Source: Streptomyces glaucescens
Lineage (GTDB): Bacteria; Actinomycetota; Actinomycetes; Streptomycetales; Streptomycetaceae
Direction of reading: 5' to 3'
Assembly (NCBI RefSeq): GCF_000761215.1
Contig: NZ_CP009438.1
Span: 1,334,501-1,398,500 of the forward strand
DNA length: 64,000 nt
The stretch's first letter is position 1, and each line of letters opens with the position of its first letter. The translations under genes were made by a program, and so were the position numbers. Positions 1 through 8,614 of the stretch are shown piece after piece. The notes under the pieces were generated by a model. That model searched no databases, was not told where the DNA came from, and was given only the letters and a program-made list of their open reading frames with translations.

Positions 1-1
1 G

Positions 2-1042
2 GAGTCCCCGGCCGGTTCGAACCCGATGTGGCACGCCAAGAACCTGGAGAAGGGCATCGTCGGGGACTACGTGACCAAGTACGGCTTCCCCTCCGGCACC
101 AAACTGACCGGCACCTACGCCCGCAAGTACGACTCCACGCTGGTCGCGCCGTGGCTGTGGAACGCCGAGAAGAAGGTCTTCCTCTCCACCGAGGACGAGC
201 AGTCGGTGGCCGCCAAGGCGGACTACGTCGTGGACCGCGGCATCGGCGGCACGATGGTGTGGGAGCTGGCGGGCGACTACGACTGGAACGCGGCCAAGGG
301 CCAGTACGAGACGGGTGACACGCTCACCTCGCTGATGTACGAGAAGTTCAGGTCCGCCTCGCCCTACGGCGCGAAGGTCTCCAACAAGGCGCTGCCCGCC
401 AAGGCGGTGAACATCGGTGTGGAGTTCGGCGAGTTCAAGCTCGGTGACTCCAACTACCCGATCACCCCCAAGGTGAAGATCACCAACAACACGAGGACGA
501 CCCTGCCCGGCGGCACCGAGTTCCAGTTCGACTACTCCACCGCGGCCCCCGCCAACGCCTCCGACCAGTCCGGCTTCGGCACCAAGGTGATCAGCAGCGA
601 CCACACGGGCAGCAACGTGGGCGGCCTGAAGGGCGACTTCCACCGCGTCTCGCTGAAGCTCCCGGCCTGGCAGTCGCTGGCGCCCGGCGCGTCCGTGGAG
701 CTGTCCTTCAACTACTACCTGCCGGTGTCCACCCCGTGGAACTGGACGGTGAACATCGCGGGCACGACCTACGCGCTCGCCGGGGACCTGGCGCGCGGCA
801 CCACCCTGGTGGAGCCCGGCTCGGGCACCTCGCCGACCCCGGACCCGACCAACCCGACCCCCACCCCGACCCCGACGCCCGGCGCGTGCACCGCGCCCGC
901 GTGGACCGCGACGTCCGAGTACGGCGGTGGTTCGACCGTGTCCCACAAGGGGCACTCGTGGAAGGCCAAGTGGTGGACGAAGGGCGAGGAGCCCGGCACC
1001 ACCGGCGAATGGGGGGTCTGGCAGGACCTCGGCGCCTGCTGA
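2..1042 (+). CDS. GH18 chitinase, C-terminal part (5' end outside window)
   Basis: Secreted chitinase that cleaves beta-1,4-GlcNAc chains. The frame is open to the window edge, so the start and most of the catalytic barrel are missing. Residues visible up to about 115 are the end of a GH18 TIM barrel, including the last-strand motif GTMVWELAGDY. A beta-sandwich domain of the kind found in Streptomyces chitinases (ChiC/PF06483-like) follows, then a Thr-Pro linker (PTPDPTNPTPTPTPTP), and finally a small aromatic, two-Cys domain (about 50 residues, ending WGVWQDLGAC) typical of CBM5/12 chitin-binding modules. The catalytic DxxDxDxE motif lies upstream of the window. The gene ends in a very strong hairpin. 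The adjacent RokL6-like regulator also belongs to aminosugar metabolism. Confidence 0.9.
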   Translation, partial: ESPAGSNPMWHAKNLEKGIVGDYVTKYGFPSGTKLTGTYARKYDSTLVAPWLWNAEKKVFLSTEDEQSVAAKADYVVDRGIGGTMVWELAGDYDWNAAKGQYETGDTLTSLMYEKFRSASPYGAKVSNKALPAKAVNIGVEFGEFKLGDSNYPITPKVKITNNTRTTLPGGTEFQFDYSTAAPANASDQSGFGTKVISSDHTGSNVGGLKGDFHRVSLKLPAWQSLAPGASVELSFNYYLPVSTPWNWTVNIAGTTYALAGDLARGTTLVEPGSGTSPTPDPTNPTPTPTPTPGACTAPAWTATSEYGGGSTVSHKGHSWKAKWWTKGEEPGTTGEWGVWQDLGAC

Positions 1043-1116
1043 CCCCGGACGGACCGGCCCGGCGGCGGTGACGACGGCCCTTGCCCGCCGCCGGGTCTCA
1101 CCACCTCACCCCCCAC

Positions 1117-1166
1117 AACCCCTCACCCCCGGCCGGAGCACGAGCTCCGGCCGGGGGTGAGGGGTT
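1117..1166. terminator. Strong bidirectional terminator hairpin
   Basis: A perfect 22-bp inverted repeat (1117-1138 with 1145-1166) around a 6-nt CACGAG loop, starting 75 nt after the chitinase stop and 44 nt beyond the end of the convergent ROK gene. It ends in TT rather than a U-tract, as is usual in Streptomyces. It probably ends both transcripts. Confidence 0.85.
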
Positions 1167-1209
1167 CCTGCGGTTTCCGGCGGCCGGGCCCCGGGGGGCA
1201 GCGCCCCGG

Positions 1210-2562
1210 TCAGCGCCCGGGCGGCGCGAACAGCTCGTCCTGGGCGCGGTCCCGGGCGGTCAGCAGTGCGCCGCGCAGGACCGCGCCGCCGCCCAGTACG
1301 CTCGGCCGCACCTCGGTGGTCAGCGGTGACAGCCGCCGGATCCGCGCCTCCACCCGCGCCGCGAGCTCCGCTCCCCCGGCCTGCCCCACCTCGCCGCCCA
1401 GCACCACGCACCCGGGGTCCAGCACGGCCACGACGGAGGCCGCCCCGACGGCGAGCCGGTCGGCGAGGGCGTTCAGGAAGCGGATCTCCGGGGACGGAGC
1501 GGCGCCGGCCGCGCCCCGGCCCCCGGGGCGCGCACCGGTCACGCCGCCGACGGCACGCGCCGCCCAGGACCCGGCCCACTCCGGCAGGGTGCCTTGCCCG
1601 GCCCCCGCGCCGGCCCCCGGCCCACCGTCCGGCCCAGCGCGGTGCGGCCCCGCACCGCCGGGGACCGCCCGCACGGCCGCCCCCACCAGCTCCGCCGCCC
1701 ACGGTCCGGCCCCGGCCCTGGGGGCGCGCACGCCGTACTCCTCGGCCAGCCGCTCGATGGCCGCCGCGCCCGCCAGGGAGTGGAAGCCTCCCTCGCAGTC
1801 CGTGGCCGACGGCAGGCCTCTCGTGCCGGGGACGGGCAGGAAGCCGATCTCCCCGGTTCCGCCGGAGGCGCCGCGGAGCAGTCGGCCGTCGAGGATCACC
1901 GCCGCGCCCGTGCCGTGGCCGAGCCAGAGCAGGACGAAGGTGTCGCGGTCGCGGGCGGCGCCGTCGCGCTGTTCGGCGCGGGCCGCGAGGTTGGTCTCGT
2001 TCTCGACGATGACGCGGGCCCCGGGGAGCCGCTCCGCGAGCGCCGCGACCAGGCGCCGGTGCCAGGCGGGCAGGCCCGTGGAGTCGCGCAGGTCGCCGGT
2101 GGCCGGGTCGATGAGCCCGGGGGCGCCGATCCCGACGGTGTGCAGCCGGTCGGCGCCGGCCTCCTTGGCGGTCCGTTCGACGAGGGCGACCGCCTGTTCC
2201 ACCGCGGGCCCGGTGCCGGTGTCGTCGCCGATCGGCACGGACGCCTCGGCGAGCACCCTGCCGAGCAGGTCGGAGACGACCACGGAGACACCCTTGGTGC
2301 GCACGTCGAGCGCGGCCAGGTGGGCCCGGTCGGCGACGATGCCGTAGAGCTTGGCGTTGGGTCCGCGGCGCTGTTCCCCCGCTTCGCCGACGACGGCGAT
2401 GAGCCCGGCGGCGGTGAGGCGTTCGACGAGGTCGGCGACGGTCGGCCGGGAGAGTCCGGTCAGTTCCTTCAACTGCCCCGCCGTCAGGGGTCCTTCCTCC
2501 TGGAGGAGCCGCAGGGCGAGCCGGTCGTTGATGGCTCGGGCGGTGCTCGGGGATGCGGGCAT
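1210..2562 (-). CDS. rokL6: ROK-family transcriptional repressor, RokL6-like
   Basis: A 450-residue ROK regulator. The N-terminal winged HTH includes LTAGQLKELTGLSRPTVADL, followed by a ROK/ASKHA sugar-kinase fold. The start at 2562 is chosen because GGGAGG lies 7 nt upstream; the longer frame would place the operator inside the coding region. Two family motifs are altered: the EIGH zinc/sugar motif reads EIGF, and the CxCGxxGCxE zinc site is reduced to a single Cys (DCEGGFHSL). A Gly/Ala/Pro-rich insertion lies between the two halves of the kinase-like fold. The gene is divergent from an MFS transporter with a shared operator. From memory, S. coelicolor SCO1447 (RokL6) represses itself and the neighbouring MFS gene SCO1448 and affects glucosamine sensitivity. 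Orthology is inferred from context and the operator. Confidence 0.85.
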   Translation of the reverse strand: MPASPSTARAINDRLALRLLQEEGPLTAGQLKELTGLSRPTVADLVERLTAAGLIAVVGEAGEQRRGPNAKLYGIVADRAHLAALDVRTKGVSVVVSDLLGRVLAEASVPIGDDTGTGPAVEQAVALVERTAKEAGADRLHTVGIGAPGLIDPATGDLRDSTGLPAWHRRLVAALAERLPGARVIVENETNLAARAEQRDGAARDRDTFVLLWLGHGTGAAVILDGRLLRGASGGTGEIGFLPVPGTRGLPSATDCEGGFHSLAGAAAIERLAEEYGVRAPRAGAGPWAAELVGAAVRAVPGGAGPHRAGPDGGPGAGAGAGQGTLPEWAGSWAARAVGGVTGARPGGRGAAGAAPSPEIRFLNALADRLAVGAASVVAVLDPGCVVLGGEVGQAGGAELAARVEARIRRLSPLTTEVRPSVLGGGAVLRGALLTARDRAQDELFAPPGR

Positions 2563-2621
2563 GCCGGGATCCTCCCAGACGGGCGGGGGCCGCGCGGCGG
2601 GCGGCCTGAGCTTCTCCCTAT

Positions 2622-2644
2622 TCATCAGGAAGGGTTCCTGATAG
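2622..2644. promoter_or_regulatory. RokL6-type operator in divergent promoter
   Basis: Half-sites TCATCAGG and CCTGATAG flank a 7-nt spacer (AAGGGTT). The innermost part ATCAGGAA-GGG-TTCCTGAT is a perfect inverted repeat. This fits the ROK-regulator motif I recall from S. coelicolor, (C)TATCAGG-N7-CCTGATAG. It lies 60 bp from the repressor start and 63 bp from the MFS start, so one dimer could control both genes. Confidence 0.8.
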
Positions 2645-2707
2645 TTTACGCAGCCGGAACGCGTCAGGGCGAGCACGGGTGCCCGCCACCCGAGGAGGGG
2701 CCGGAGA

Positions 2708-3919
2708 ATGAGCGAAGTGGTCTACGAGCAACGCGTCGTGCGACGCGCCCGGTACGCCGTGGCCGCCGTGTTCACCGTGCACGGCGCGGTCACCGGCTCG
2801 TTCGCGACCCGGGTCCCGTGGATCCAGGACCACGCCGGGGTGAGCGCCGGCCAGCTCGGCCTCGCCCTCGCCTTCCCGGCGCTCGGCGCGTCCCTGGCGA
2901 TGCCGCTCGCGGGCTGGTTCAGCCACCGCTTCGGCGCCCGGACGGCCCTGCGCGGACTGCTGGCGATGTGGACGCTGGCGCTGGCCCTGCCCGCCCTGGC
3001 GCCGAACCTGGCCACGCTCTGCCTGGCCCTGTTCGTCTACGGCGCGACGGCGGGCATGTCGGACGTGGCGATGAACGCCCTCGGCGTGGAGGTGGAGAAC
3101 CGCCTCGGCCGGTCGATCATGTCGGGCCTGCACGGCATGTGGAGCGCGGGCGCGCTGATCGGCTCGGCGGCCGGCACGCTCGCCGCGCACCTCGGCGCCG
3201 ACGCCCGGCTGCACCACGCGCTGGCGGCCGGCGTGCTGACCATGGTGGGTGCGACGGCCTGTTCCTGGGTGCTGGACCTCCAGCCCGCCGAGGACGAGGA
3301 GCCGCCGCCCCGGTTCGCCCTGCCGCCGCGTTCGGCGCTGCTGATCGGCGCGATCGGGTTCTGCGCGGTGTTCGCGGAGGGCGCGAGCCTGGACTGGTCG
3401 GCGGTCTACCTGGAGGACGAGCTGGGCAGTTCGGCCGCCCTGGCGGCGGCCTGCACGACCGGCTTCACGTTCACCATGGCGGTCGCCCGGATCGCCGGCG
3501 ACAAGGTGGTGGACCGCTTCGGTGCGGTGCGCACGGTCCGCTGGGGCGGAGTGCTGGCCGGGCTCGGCGGCCTGCTGATCGTGCTCGCCGGGCACCCGGC
3601 GGTGGCGATGACGGGGTTCGCGCTGACGGGACTGGGCATCGCCGTGGTGGTCCCGCTGTGCTTCGCGGCGGCGGGCCGCAGCGGCCCGAACCCGAGCCAG
3701 GCCATCGCCGGCGTCGCGACCATCACGTACACCTCGGGGCTGATCGCCCCGAGCGCGATCGGCGGCCTCGCCCAGGCGACCAGCCTGGTGGTGTCGTTCG
3801 TCCTGGTCACCGTGTTGTCCAGCGGGCTCGCCGTCTTCGCGGGCGTGCTGCGGGCCGGCGACCGGGACCGTCCGAAGATCAGCCGGCCGGACGCAGCAGT
3901 TCCCGGCCCGCGGCCCTGA
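2708..3919 (+). CDS. MFS transporter (RokL6-controlled sugar permease type)
   Basis: A 403-residue membrane protein of the major facilitator superfamily with about 12 hydrophobic segments. The loop between helices 2 and 3 carries a degenerate form of the MFS signature (SHRFGARTALRG), and the equivalent loop in the second half reads DKVVDRFGAVRTVRWG. The ATG follows GGAGA. It is divergent from the ROK repressor across a shared operator, so it is probably derepressed by a sugar ligand. The S. coelicolor equivalent is reported as the main RokL6 target and linked to glucosamine toxicity, but the transported molecule cannot be read from the sequence. Its 3' end overlaps the convergent thioesterase gene by 41 bp. 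Confidence 0.85.
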   Translation: MSEVVYEQRVVRRARYAVAAVFTVHGAVTGSFATRVPWIQDHAGVSAGQLGLALAFPALGASLAMPLAGWFSHRFGARTALRGLLAMWTLALALPALAPNLATLCLALFVYGATAGMSDVAMNALGVEVENRLGRSIMSGLHGMWSAGALIGSAAGTLAAHLGADARLHHALAAGVLTMVGATACSWVLDLQPAEDEEPPPRFALPPRSALLIGAIGFCAVFAEGASLDWSAVYLEDELGSSAALAAACTTGFTFTMAVARIAGDKVVDRFGAVRTVRWGGVLAGLGGLLIVLAGHPAVAMTGFALTGLGIAVVVPLCFAAAGRSGPNPSQAIAGVATITYTSGLIAPSAIGGLAQATSLVVSFVLVTVLSSGLAVFAGVLRAGDRDRPKISRPDAAVPGPRP

Positions 3920-4355
3920 ACCGCTCGCTCCACGGCGCCGGGCGCAGGGTGGCGGCGTCCAGCCGCACCAGCACCCGGCTGCCGTGCGCGTACGTCGCCG
4001 TACCGTCGGCCGAGCAGAACCGGAAGCCGTAGGTCAGGCCCGTGGTGCCGAGCCGCTCCAGCCACAGGTGGACGGCGTAGGTGCCGGGCCTGGTCACGGG
4101 TGCCTCGTAGGTGATGCGCAGTTCCTTGACCGCGTTGCAGGCGTCCCCGGCCGCCGCCCAGTCGCCCTCGAAGCGGAAGCCGTGCTCCTGCCACAGCTCG
4201 GCCCAGGCCCGCTCCACCATCAGGGGGTAGCGGGCGTTGTGCAGCAGGCCGAGCGCGTCGAGGTCGTCGAAGTGGACGGTGACGGGCATGAGCCGGCCGT
4301 AGGAGAGGGCGGGGGCGGTCGGGGCTTCGGCGGTCACGGACGGTGCTCCTGACAT
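3879..4355 (-). CDS. Hotdog-fold acyl-CoA thioesterase
   Basis: A 158-residue protein of the 4-hydroxybenzoyl-CoA thioesterase/YbgC family. The motif VHFDDLDALGLLHNARY near residue 30 holds the characteristic Asp of the hotdog active site just before the central helix. It would hydrolyse a thioester of CoA or ACP; the substrate is unknown. The ATG at 4355 was chosen over a longer frame because the upstream extension is not family-like; only a weak AAGG precedes it. It is convergent with the MFS gene (tail-to-tail overlap) and divergent from the NCS2 permease. Confidence 0.8.
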   Translation of the reverse strand: MSGAPSVTAEAPTAPALSYGRLMPVTVHFDDLDALGLLHNARYPLMVERAWAELWQEHGFRFEGDWAAAGDACNAVKELRITYEAPVTRPGTYAVHLWLERLGTTGLTYGFRFCSADGTATYAHGSRVLVRLDAATLRPAPWSERFRAAGRELLRPAG

Positions 4356-4465
4356 GGACCTTGAGGTGGAACGTTCAACCACCCATCCTAAGCGGACGCT
4401 CAGCACCCTCTCCGGGCAGGGACAATGGTCGGCGGCACCCGCACGTACGACGAAAGCGAAACCCC

Positions 4466-5857
4466 ATGGATCTCGGCGTCCGCTGGAAACTGCACGGCGA
4501 CGGACGCACCCCGGCCCCAGGTGCCGTCGTCCGCCCCGACGAGCGGCTCTCCTGGCCCCGTACGGCGGGACTCGGCGCCCAGCACGTGGTGGCCATGTTC
4601 GGCGCGTCCTTCGTGGCCCCGGTGCTCATGGGGCTCGACCCCAACCTCGCGATCATGATGTCCGGCGTCGCGACGATCGTCTTCCTGCTCGCCACCCGCG
4701 GCCGGGTGCCCAGCTACCTCGGCTGCTCGCTGTCGTTCGTGGGCGTCGCCGCGGTGATCCGCGCCCAGGGCGGCACCAGCGCCACGGTGACCGGCGCCGT
4801 GCTCGTCGTCGGCGCCGCGCTCTTCCTGGTGGGTCTCGCGGTGCAGCGGTTCGGGGCACGGATCATCCACGCCGCCATGCCGCCGATCGTCACCGGCGCG
4901 GTGGTGATGCTGATCGGCTTCAACCTGGCGCCGGTCACCGCCTCCACCTACTGGCCGCAGGACCAGTGGACGGCCCTGCTCGTGATGCTGTTCACCGGTC
5001 TGGCCGTGGTCTGCCTGCGCGGCTTCTGGTCCCGCATCGCGATCTTCCTCGGCCTGGTCTTCGGCTACGGCCTCTCCTGGGTCCTCGACCTGCTCTTCGG
5101 CAGGATCCACTCGGTGGACGGCAGCGGCAAGGTCACCGACCACTGGCGTCTGGACCTCTCCGCGGTCGGCCAGGCCGACTGGATCGGCCTGCCCTCCTTC
5201 CACGGCCCCTCCTTCGAGTGGTCGGCGGTCCTGGTCGCGCTGCCCGTCGTGATCGCCCTGGTCGCGGAGAACGCCGGGCACGTCAAGGCGGTCGGCGAGA
5301 TGACCGGCGACCCGCTGGACGACAAGCTGGGCACGGCCATCTCCGCCGACGGCGTCGGTTCCGTGCTCTCCACCGCCGTCGGCGGCCCGCCCACCACCAC
5401 CTACTCCGAGAACATCGGCGTGATGGCCGCCACCCGCGTCTACTCCACGGCCGCCTACTGGGCCGCCGCCGCCTTCGCGCTGCTCTTCGGCCTGTGCCCC
5501 AAGTTCGGCGCGGTCGTGGCCGCGGTCCCGGGCGGGGTGCTCGGCGGCATCACCGTCATCCTGTACGGCATGATCGGTCTGCTCGGCGCGCAGATCTGGA
5601 TCAACGCCAAGGTGGACCTGCGCAATCCGCTGAACCTGGTGCCGGCCGCGGCGGGCATCATCATCGGCGTCGGCAACGTCTCCATGGAGATCACCGACAC
5701 CTTCTCCCTCAGCGGTATCGCCCTCGGCACCATCGTCGTCATCACCGGCTACCACGCGCTGCGCGCCTTCGCGCCGGCCCACCTCAAGACGCAGGAGCCG
5801 CTGCTCGACGAGGGCACCTCCAGCTACGACGAGTCCGCCCGGCGCGCCGAGTCGTGA
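4466..5857 (+). CDS. NCS2-family nucleobase (uracil/xanthine) permease
   Basis: A 463-residue polytopic permease of the nucleobase:cation symporter-2 family (UraA/PbuX type). It shows the family hallmarks QHVVAMFGASFVAPVL in helix 1, the ENAGH segment, and the substrate-binding repeat GGPPTTTYSENIGVMAATRV, which is close to the UraA consensus and points to uracil more than xanthine. The ATG at 4466 is preceded only by a weak GAAAG. It imports a pyrimidine or purine base with protons. Placement in the same chromosomal arm segment as pyr genes, apt and guaB1 is probably coincidental. Confidence 0.87.
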   Translation: MDLGVRWKLHGDGRTPAPGAVVRPDERLSWPRTAGLGAQHVVAMFGASFVAPVLMGLDPNLAIMMSGVATIVFLLATRGRVPSYLGCSLSFVGVAAVIRAQGGTSATVTGAVLVVGAALFLVGLAVQRFGARIIHAAMPPIVTGAVVMLIGFNLAPVTASTYWPQDQWTALLVMLFTGLAVVCLRGFWSRIAIFLGLVFGYGLSWVLDLLFGRIHSVDGSGKVTDHWRLDLSAVGQADWIGLPSFHGPSFEWSAVLVALPVVIALVAENAGHVKAVGEMTGDPLDDKLGTAISADGVGSVLSTAVGGPPTTTYSENIGVMAATRVYSTAAYWAAAAFALLFGLCPKFGAVVAAVPGGVLGGITVILYGMIGLLGAQIWINAKVDLRNPLNLVPAAAGIIIGVGNVSMEITDTFSLSGIALGTIVVITGYHALRAFAPAHLKTQEPLLDEGTSSYDESARRAES

Positions 5858-5862
5858 CGCCC

Positions 5863-5918
5863 CCGCCCGCGGCCGGACGTGCTCCCCTGACGGGCGGGTG
5901 ACGCCCGGCCGCGGGCGG
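5863..5918. terminator. Hairpin after NCS2 permease
   Basis: A perfect 14-bp inverted repeat (CCGCCCGCGGCCGG at 5863 and its complement at 5905) with a 28-nt loop, beginning 6 nt after the permease stop. The loop is long for an intrinsic terminator, so the role is inferred. Confidence 0.5.
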
Positions 5919-6091
5919 CAGGGCGGCTCGGCGCCGGGACGCCGCGACGGGGGCGGTCTCCCGGCTCCGCGCACGCGCGTCGCCGCCTCCCCCACGGCTC
6001 ACTCTCCCGTGCGACGCACCCGTTCCCCCGTTGTGGGGAAGCGCCGGGCCCGGCCGCACGCCGCCGGGCCCGGGGCTGGGACGCTGCCCCC

Positions 6092-6778
6092 ATGGCGCAG
6101 TTGGAACACCTCACCACCCCCGTCGACGCGGTCGTCTCCCGGATGCGCGCCCTCGACGCAGCCCTGCCCCCGCGGGACGGAGTCGCGGTCTTCAACCGCG
6201 TCTACCTCGCCGTCACCGAGGCGGTCGACCGGCGGATCGACGCCGGGCGGTTCCCGGACGCGCGGGCCGCGGTCACGCTGGACGTGCGGTTCGCGGAGCG
6301 CTATCTCACGGCCGTCGAGGCGGCCGCCGGGGAGCGCCGCCCGCCCGCCTGCTGGCGGCCCCTGTTCCAGTTCCGGCGCCATCCCGGCGTACGCCCGCTG
6401 CAGTTCGCGCTGGCGGGCATCAACGCGCACATCGGGCACGACCTGGCGCTCGCCGTGGTGGACGCCTGTCACGCCCTCGGCTGCGAACCGGCCGAGCTGG
6501 AGGACGAGTTCGACCGCGTGGGCGACCTCCTCGTGACGCTGGAGGAGCGCATCCGCGAGGAGCTGATGCCGGGCCCCGACCTGCTCCAGGTCGCCGACCC
6601 GCTCACCCATCTCCTCGGTGCCTGGAGCCTGGACCGGGCGCGGGACGCGACCTGGGCGGCGGCGCGGGCGCTGTGGGCGATGCGCCGGCTGCCCGACCTC
6701 ACCGAGGAGTTCGTGGAACGGCTGGACGCCGCCGTGGGGTTCGCGGGGCGCATGATGCTCACGCCGCTGCCCGCCTGA
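6092..6778 (+). CDS. DUF5995 family protein
   Basis: A 228-residue soluble, mostly helical protein matching the actinobacterial DUF5995 family as I know it. Conserved-looking elements are VFNRVYLAVTE near residue 40, RPLFQFRRHPG near 90 and GINAHIGHDLALAVV near 115, where the His pair could bind metal. No signal peptide or membrane segment. It stands alone between two hairpins, so it is probably monocistronic. Function unknown. The annotated ATG directly follows a C-rich stretch with no convincing Shine-Dalgarno sequence, so the message may be leaderless. Confidence 0.75.
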   Translation: MAQLEHLTTPVDAVVSRMRALDAALPPRDGVAVFNRVYLAVTEAVDRRIDAGRFPDARAAVTLDVRFAERYLTAVEAAAGERRPPACWRPLFQFRRHPGVRPLQFALAGINAHIGHDLALAVVDACHALGCEPAELEDEFDRVGDLLVTLEERIREELMPGPDLLQVADPLTHLLGAWSLDRARDATWAAARALWAMRRLPDLTEEFVERLDAAVGFAGRMMLTPLPA

Positions 6779-6796
6779 GCGTCCCGGGACGAAGCG

Positions 6797-6831
6797 CCGC
6801 CGCCCGCCGCGCTGGGCGCGGCGGGCGGCGG
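6797..6831. terminator. Convergent bidirectional terminator
   Basis: A perfect 15-bp stem (6797-6811 with 6817-6831) and CTGGG loop, extendable by three more pairs with one G-U, between the DUF5995 gene and the convergent amine-oxidase gene. Confidence 0.8.
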
Positions 6832-6861
6832 TGCGGGCGCGGACGGTCCCGGGCCGGAGGG

Positions 6862-8559
6862 TCAGTCCTCGGGCAGCTCGACCGGCGCGATCTCGTCGTA
6901 GACGTCGCCCGGGCCGGGGTTGGAGGGGTCGGTGGTGCCGCCGAAGTGGTGCATGACGCCCCAGACCGCGTTCAGCGCGGTCTGCACGGCGCCCTCGGCC
7001 CAGCCGGCCGTCCAGGAGATGTCGTCGCCCGCGAGGAAGATGCCCCGCTTGTCCTCGGGCAGCCGGTCCTGCATGAAGTGCGTGAACAGGCGCCGCTGGT
7101 AGCGGTAGTGGCCCGGCAGGTTGGCCTTGAACGCGCCCATGAAGTAGGGCTCGTTCTCCCACGACACCGTCACCGGGTTGCCGATGATGTGCTTGCGGAT
7201 GTCGACCTTCGGGTAGATCTCGCCGAGCGACTTCAGCATGACCTCCATCCGCTCGCTCGCGGACAGCGGCAGCCACTTCAGGCTGTCGTCGCACCAGGTG
7301 TACGACAGGCAGATCACGGCGGGCTTGTCGGGGCCGTCGTCGAGCAGGTAGGTGCCGCGGGTCATGCGGTCGGTGAGCGTCATCGACATGACGTCCCGGC
7401 CCGTCTCCTCGTCCTTGTCCAGCCAGAACGGCCGGTCCACGGGCACGAACAGCTTGGAGGACTCCATGTAGTGGGTGCGCTCGATGGCGGTCCAGTGGTC
7501 GATCGGGAAGAGCGAGTCGTCGCACTGGATCTTCGACAGCAGCATCCAGGACTGGGCGGTGAAGATCGCCGCCCGGTAGGTGCGGATGTCGCCGTGCGCG
7601 TCCGTGACGGTGATCCGGTTGCCCGCGGTGCGGTTCAGGCGGGTCACGGCCGGACGCGGCTGCCCGCCCTCGTGCAGCTTGGCGAGCGAGGTGCCGTACG
7701 CCCAGTGGACGATCTTCTCCGGCTCGCGCTCCCACAGGCGCAGCGGCAGCTGCTGGGAGCCGCCGACGATGCCCCGGTGGTGGTCGTCCGCCTCGGTGTA
7801 GACGACCCGCAGGATCTCCAGGATGGAGTTGGGGAAGTCGGTGTCCCAGCCGCCGGTGCCGAAGCCGACCTGGCCGAAGATCTCGCGGTGCCGGAAGGAC
7901 TTGAAGGCCTCCGAGTCGCAGAGGAAGCCGTAGAAGGTCTGGTTGTCCAGCTTCTCGACGAGCCTGGCCCAGATCTCGCGGATGCGCGGCACGTCCCGCT
8001 CGCGCATGGCGCGGTTCATGTCGGAGAAGTCGGCGCCCTCCTCCAGGCACTTGTTCCACGCCTGGGCGACGTCCCTGTAGACCTGCGGCAGGTCGTCGAT
8101 GGTCTGCGCGTAGTGGCTCTCGCCCTTCAGGTCGACGACGGTCGACGGGGTGGCCTCGGCGAGCGGGTTCGGGAACGGCTTGGTCTTCAGGTCGACCAGG
8201 TCGATGTAGTGCTGGAGGGCGGTGGAGGACGGCGGGAAGCGCATCGCGCCCATCTCGGCGGTCAGGGACTCGTCGCAGCCCTCGAAGCCGACGGTGCGCA
8301 GCCGCCCGCCGATCCGGTCGGCCTCGTAGACGACGGGCTTGAGGCCCATCTTCATCAGCTCGTACGCGGCGACGATGCCGGACAGGCCGCCGCCGATGAC
8401 CGCGACCTCCGTGCCGTGCTCGGTGGCGGGGACCTGGCCGAGTCCCGCCGGGTGGGCGAGGAAGTCGTCGTACGCGTAGGGGAAGTCCGGGCCGAACATG
8501 GTGATCGGCGGCTGCTGCTCGTCGGTGTGTTCGACGGCGTTGGGCACCGTGGACGTCAT
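6862..8559 (-). CDS. FAD amino-acid 2-monooxygenase, DavB-like
   Basis: A 565-residue flavoprotein of the tryptophan/lysine 2-monooxygenase branch of the monoamine oxidase family. An N-terminal segment TMFGPDFPYAYDDFLAHP precedes the FAD Rossmann motif (GGGLSG, residues 56-61; ribose-binding Glu79; GGRLR 84-88). The C-terminal flavin motif is AGDDISWTAGWAEGAVQTAL. The layout and many segments match what I recall of Pseudomonas putida DavB, which converts L-lysine to 5-aminovaleramide, CO2 and water. Streptomycetes are known to degrade arginine by an equivalent oxygenase to 4-guanidinobutyramide, so Lys and Arg are both candidates. It lies 55 bp downstream of its predicted partner amidase in one operon; the start has AAGGAG 10 nt upstream. 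Confidence 0.82.
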   Translation of the reverse strand: MTSTVPNAVEHTDEQQPPITMFGPDFPYAYDDFLAHPAGLGQVPATEHGTEVAVIGGGLSGIVAAYELMKMGLKPVVYEADRIGGRLRTVGFEGCDESLTAEMGAMRFPPSSTALQHYIDLVDLKTKPFPNPLAEATPSTVVDLKGESHYAQTIDDLPQVYRDVAQAWNKCLEEGADFSDMNRAMRERDVPRIREIWARLVEKLDNQTFYGFLCDSEAFKSFRHREIFGQVGFGTGGWDTDFPNSILEILRVVYTEADDHHRGIVGGSQQLPLRLWEREPEKIVHWAYGTSLAKLHEGGQPRPAVTRLNRTAGNRITVTDAHGDIRTYRAAIFTAQSWMLLSKIQCDDSLFPIDHWTAIERTHYMESSKLFVPVDRPFWLDKDEETGRDVMSMTLTDRMTRGTYLLDDGPDKPAVICLSYTWCDDSLKWLPLSASERMEVMLKSLGEIYPKVDIRKHIIGNPVTVSWENEPYFMGAFKANLPGHYRYQRRLFTHFMQDRLPEDKRGIFLAGDDISWTAGWAEGAVQTALNAVWGVMHHFGGTTDPSNPGPGDVYDEIAPVELPED

Positions 8560-8614
8560 GGGGTACGGACTCCTTGCACAGAAAAACGAGAGGGGGACGA
8601 GCGGGGAGAGGGGG

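Noticed and set aside
1594..4032. Long plus-strand frame spanning the ROK and MFS genes
   Set aside because: Arg/Pro-rich shadow crossing two well-supported genes in other frames.
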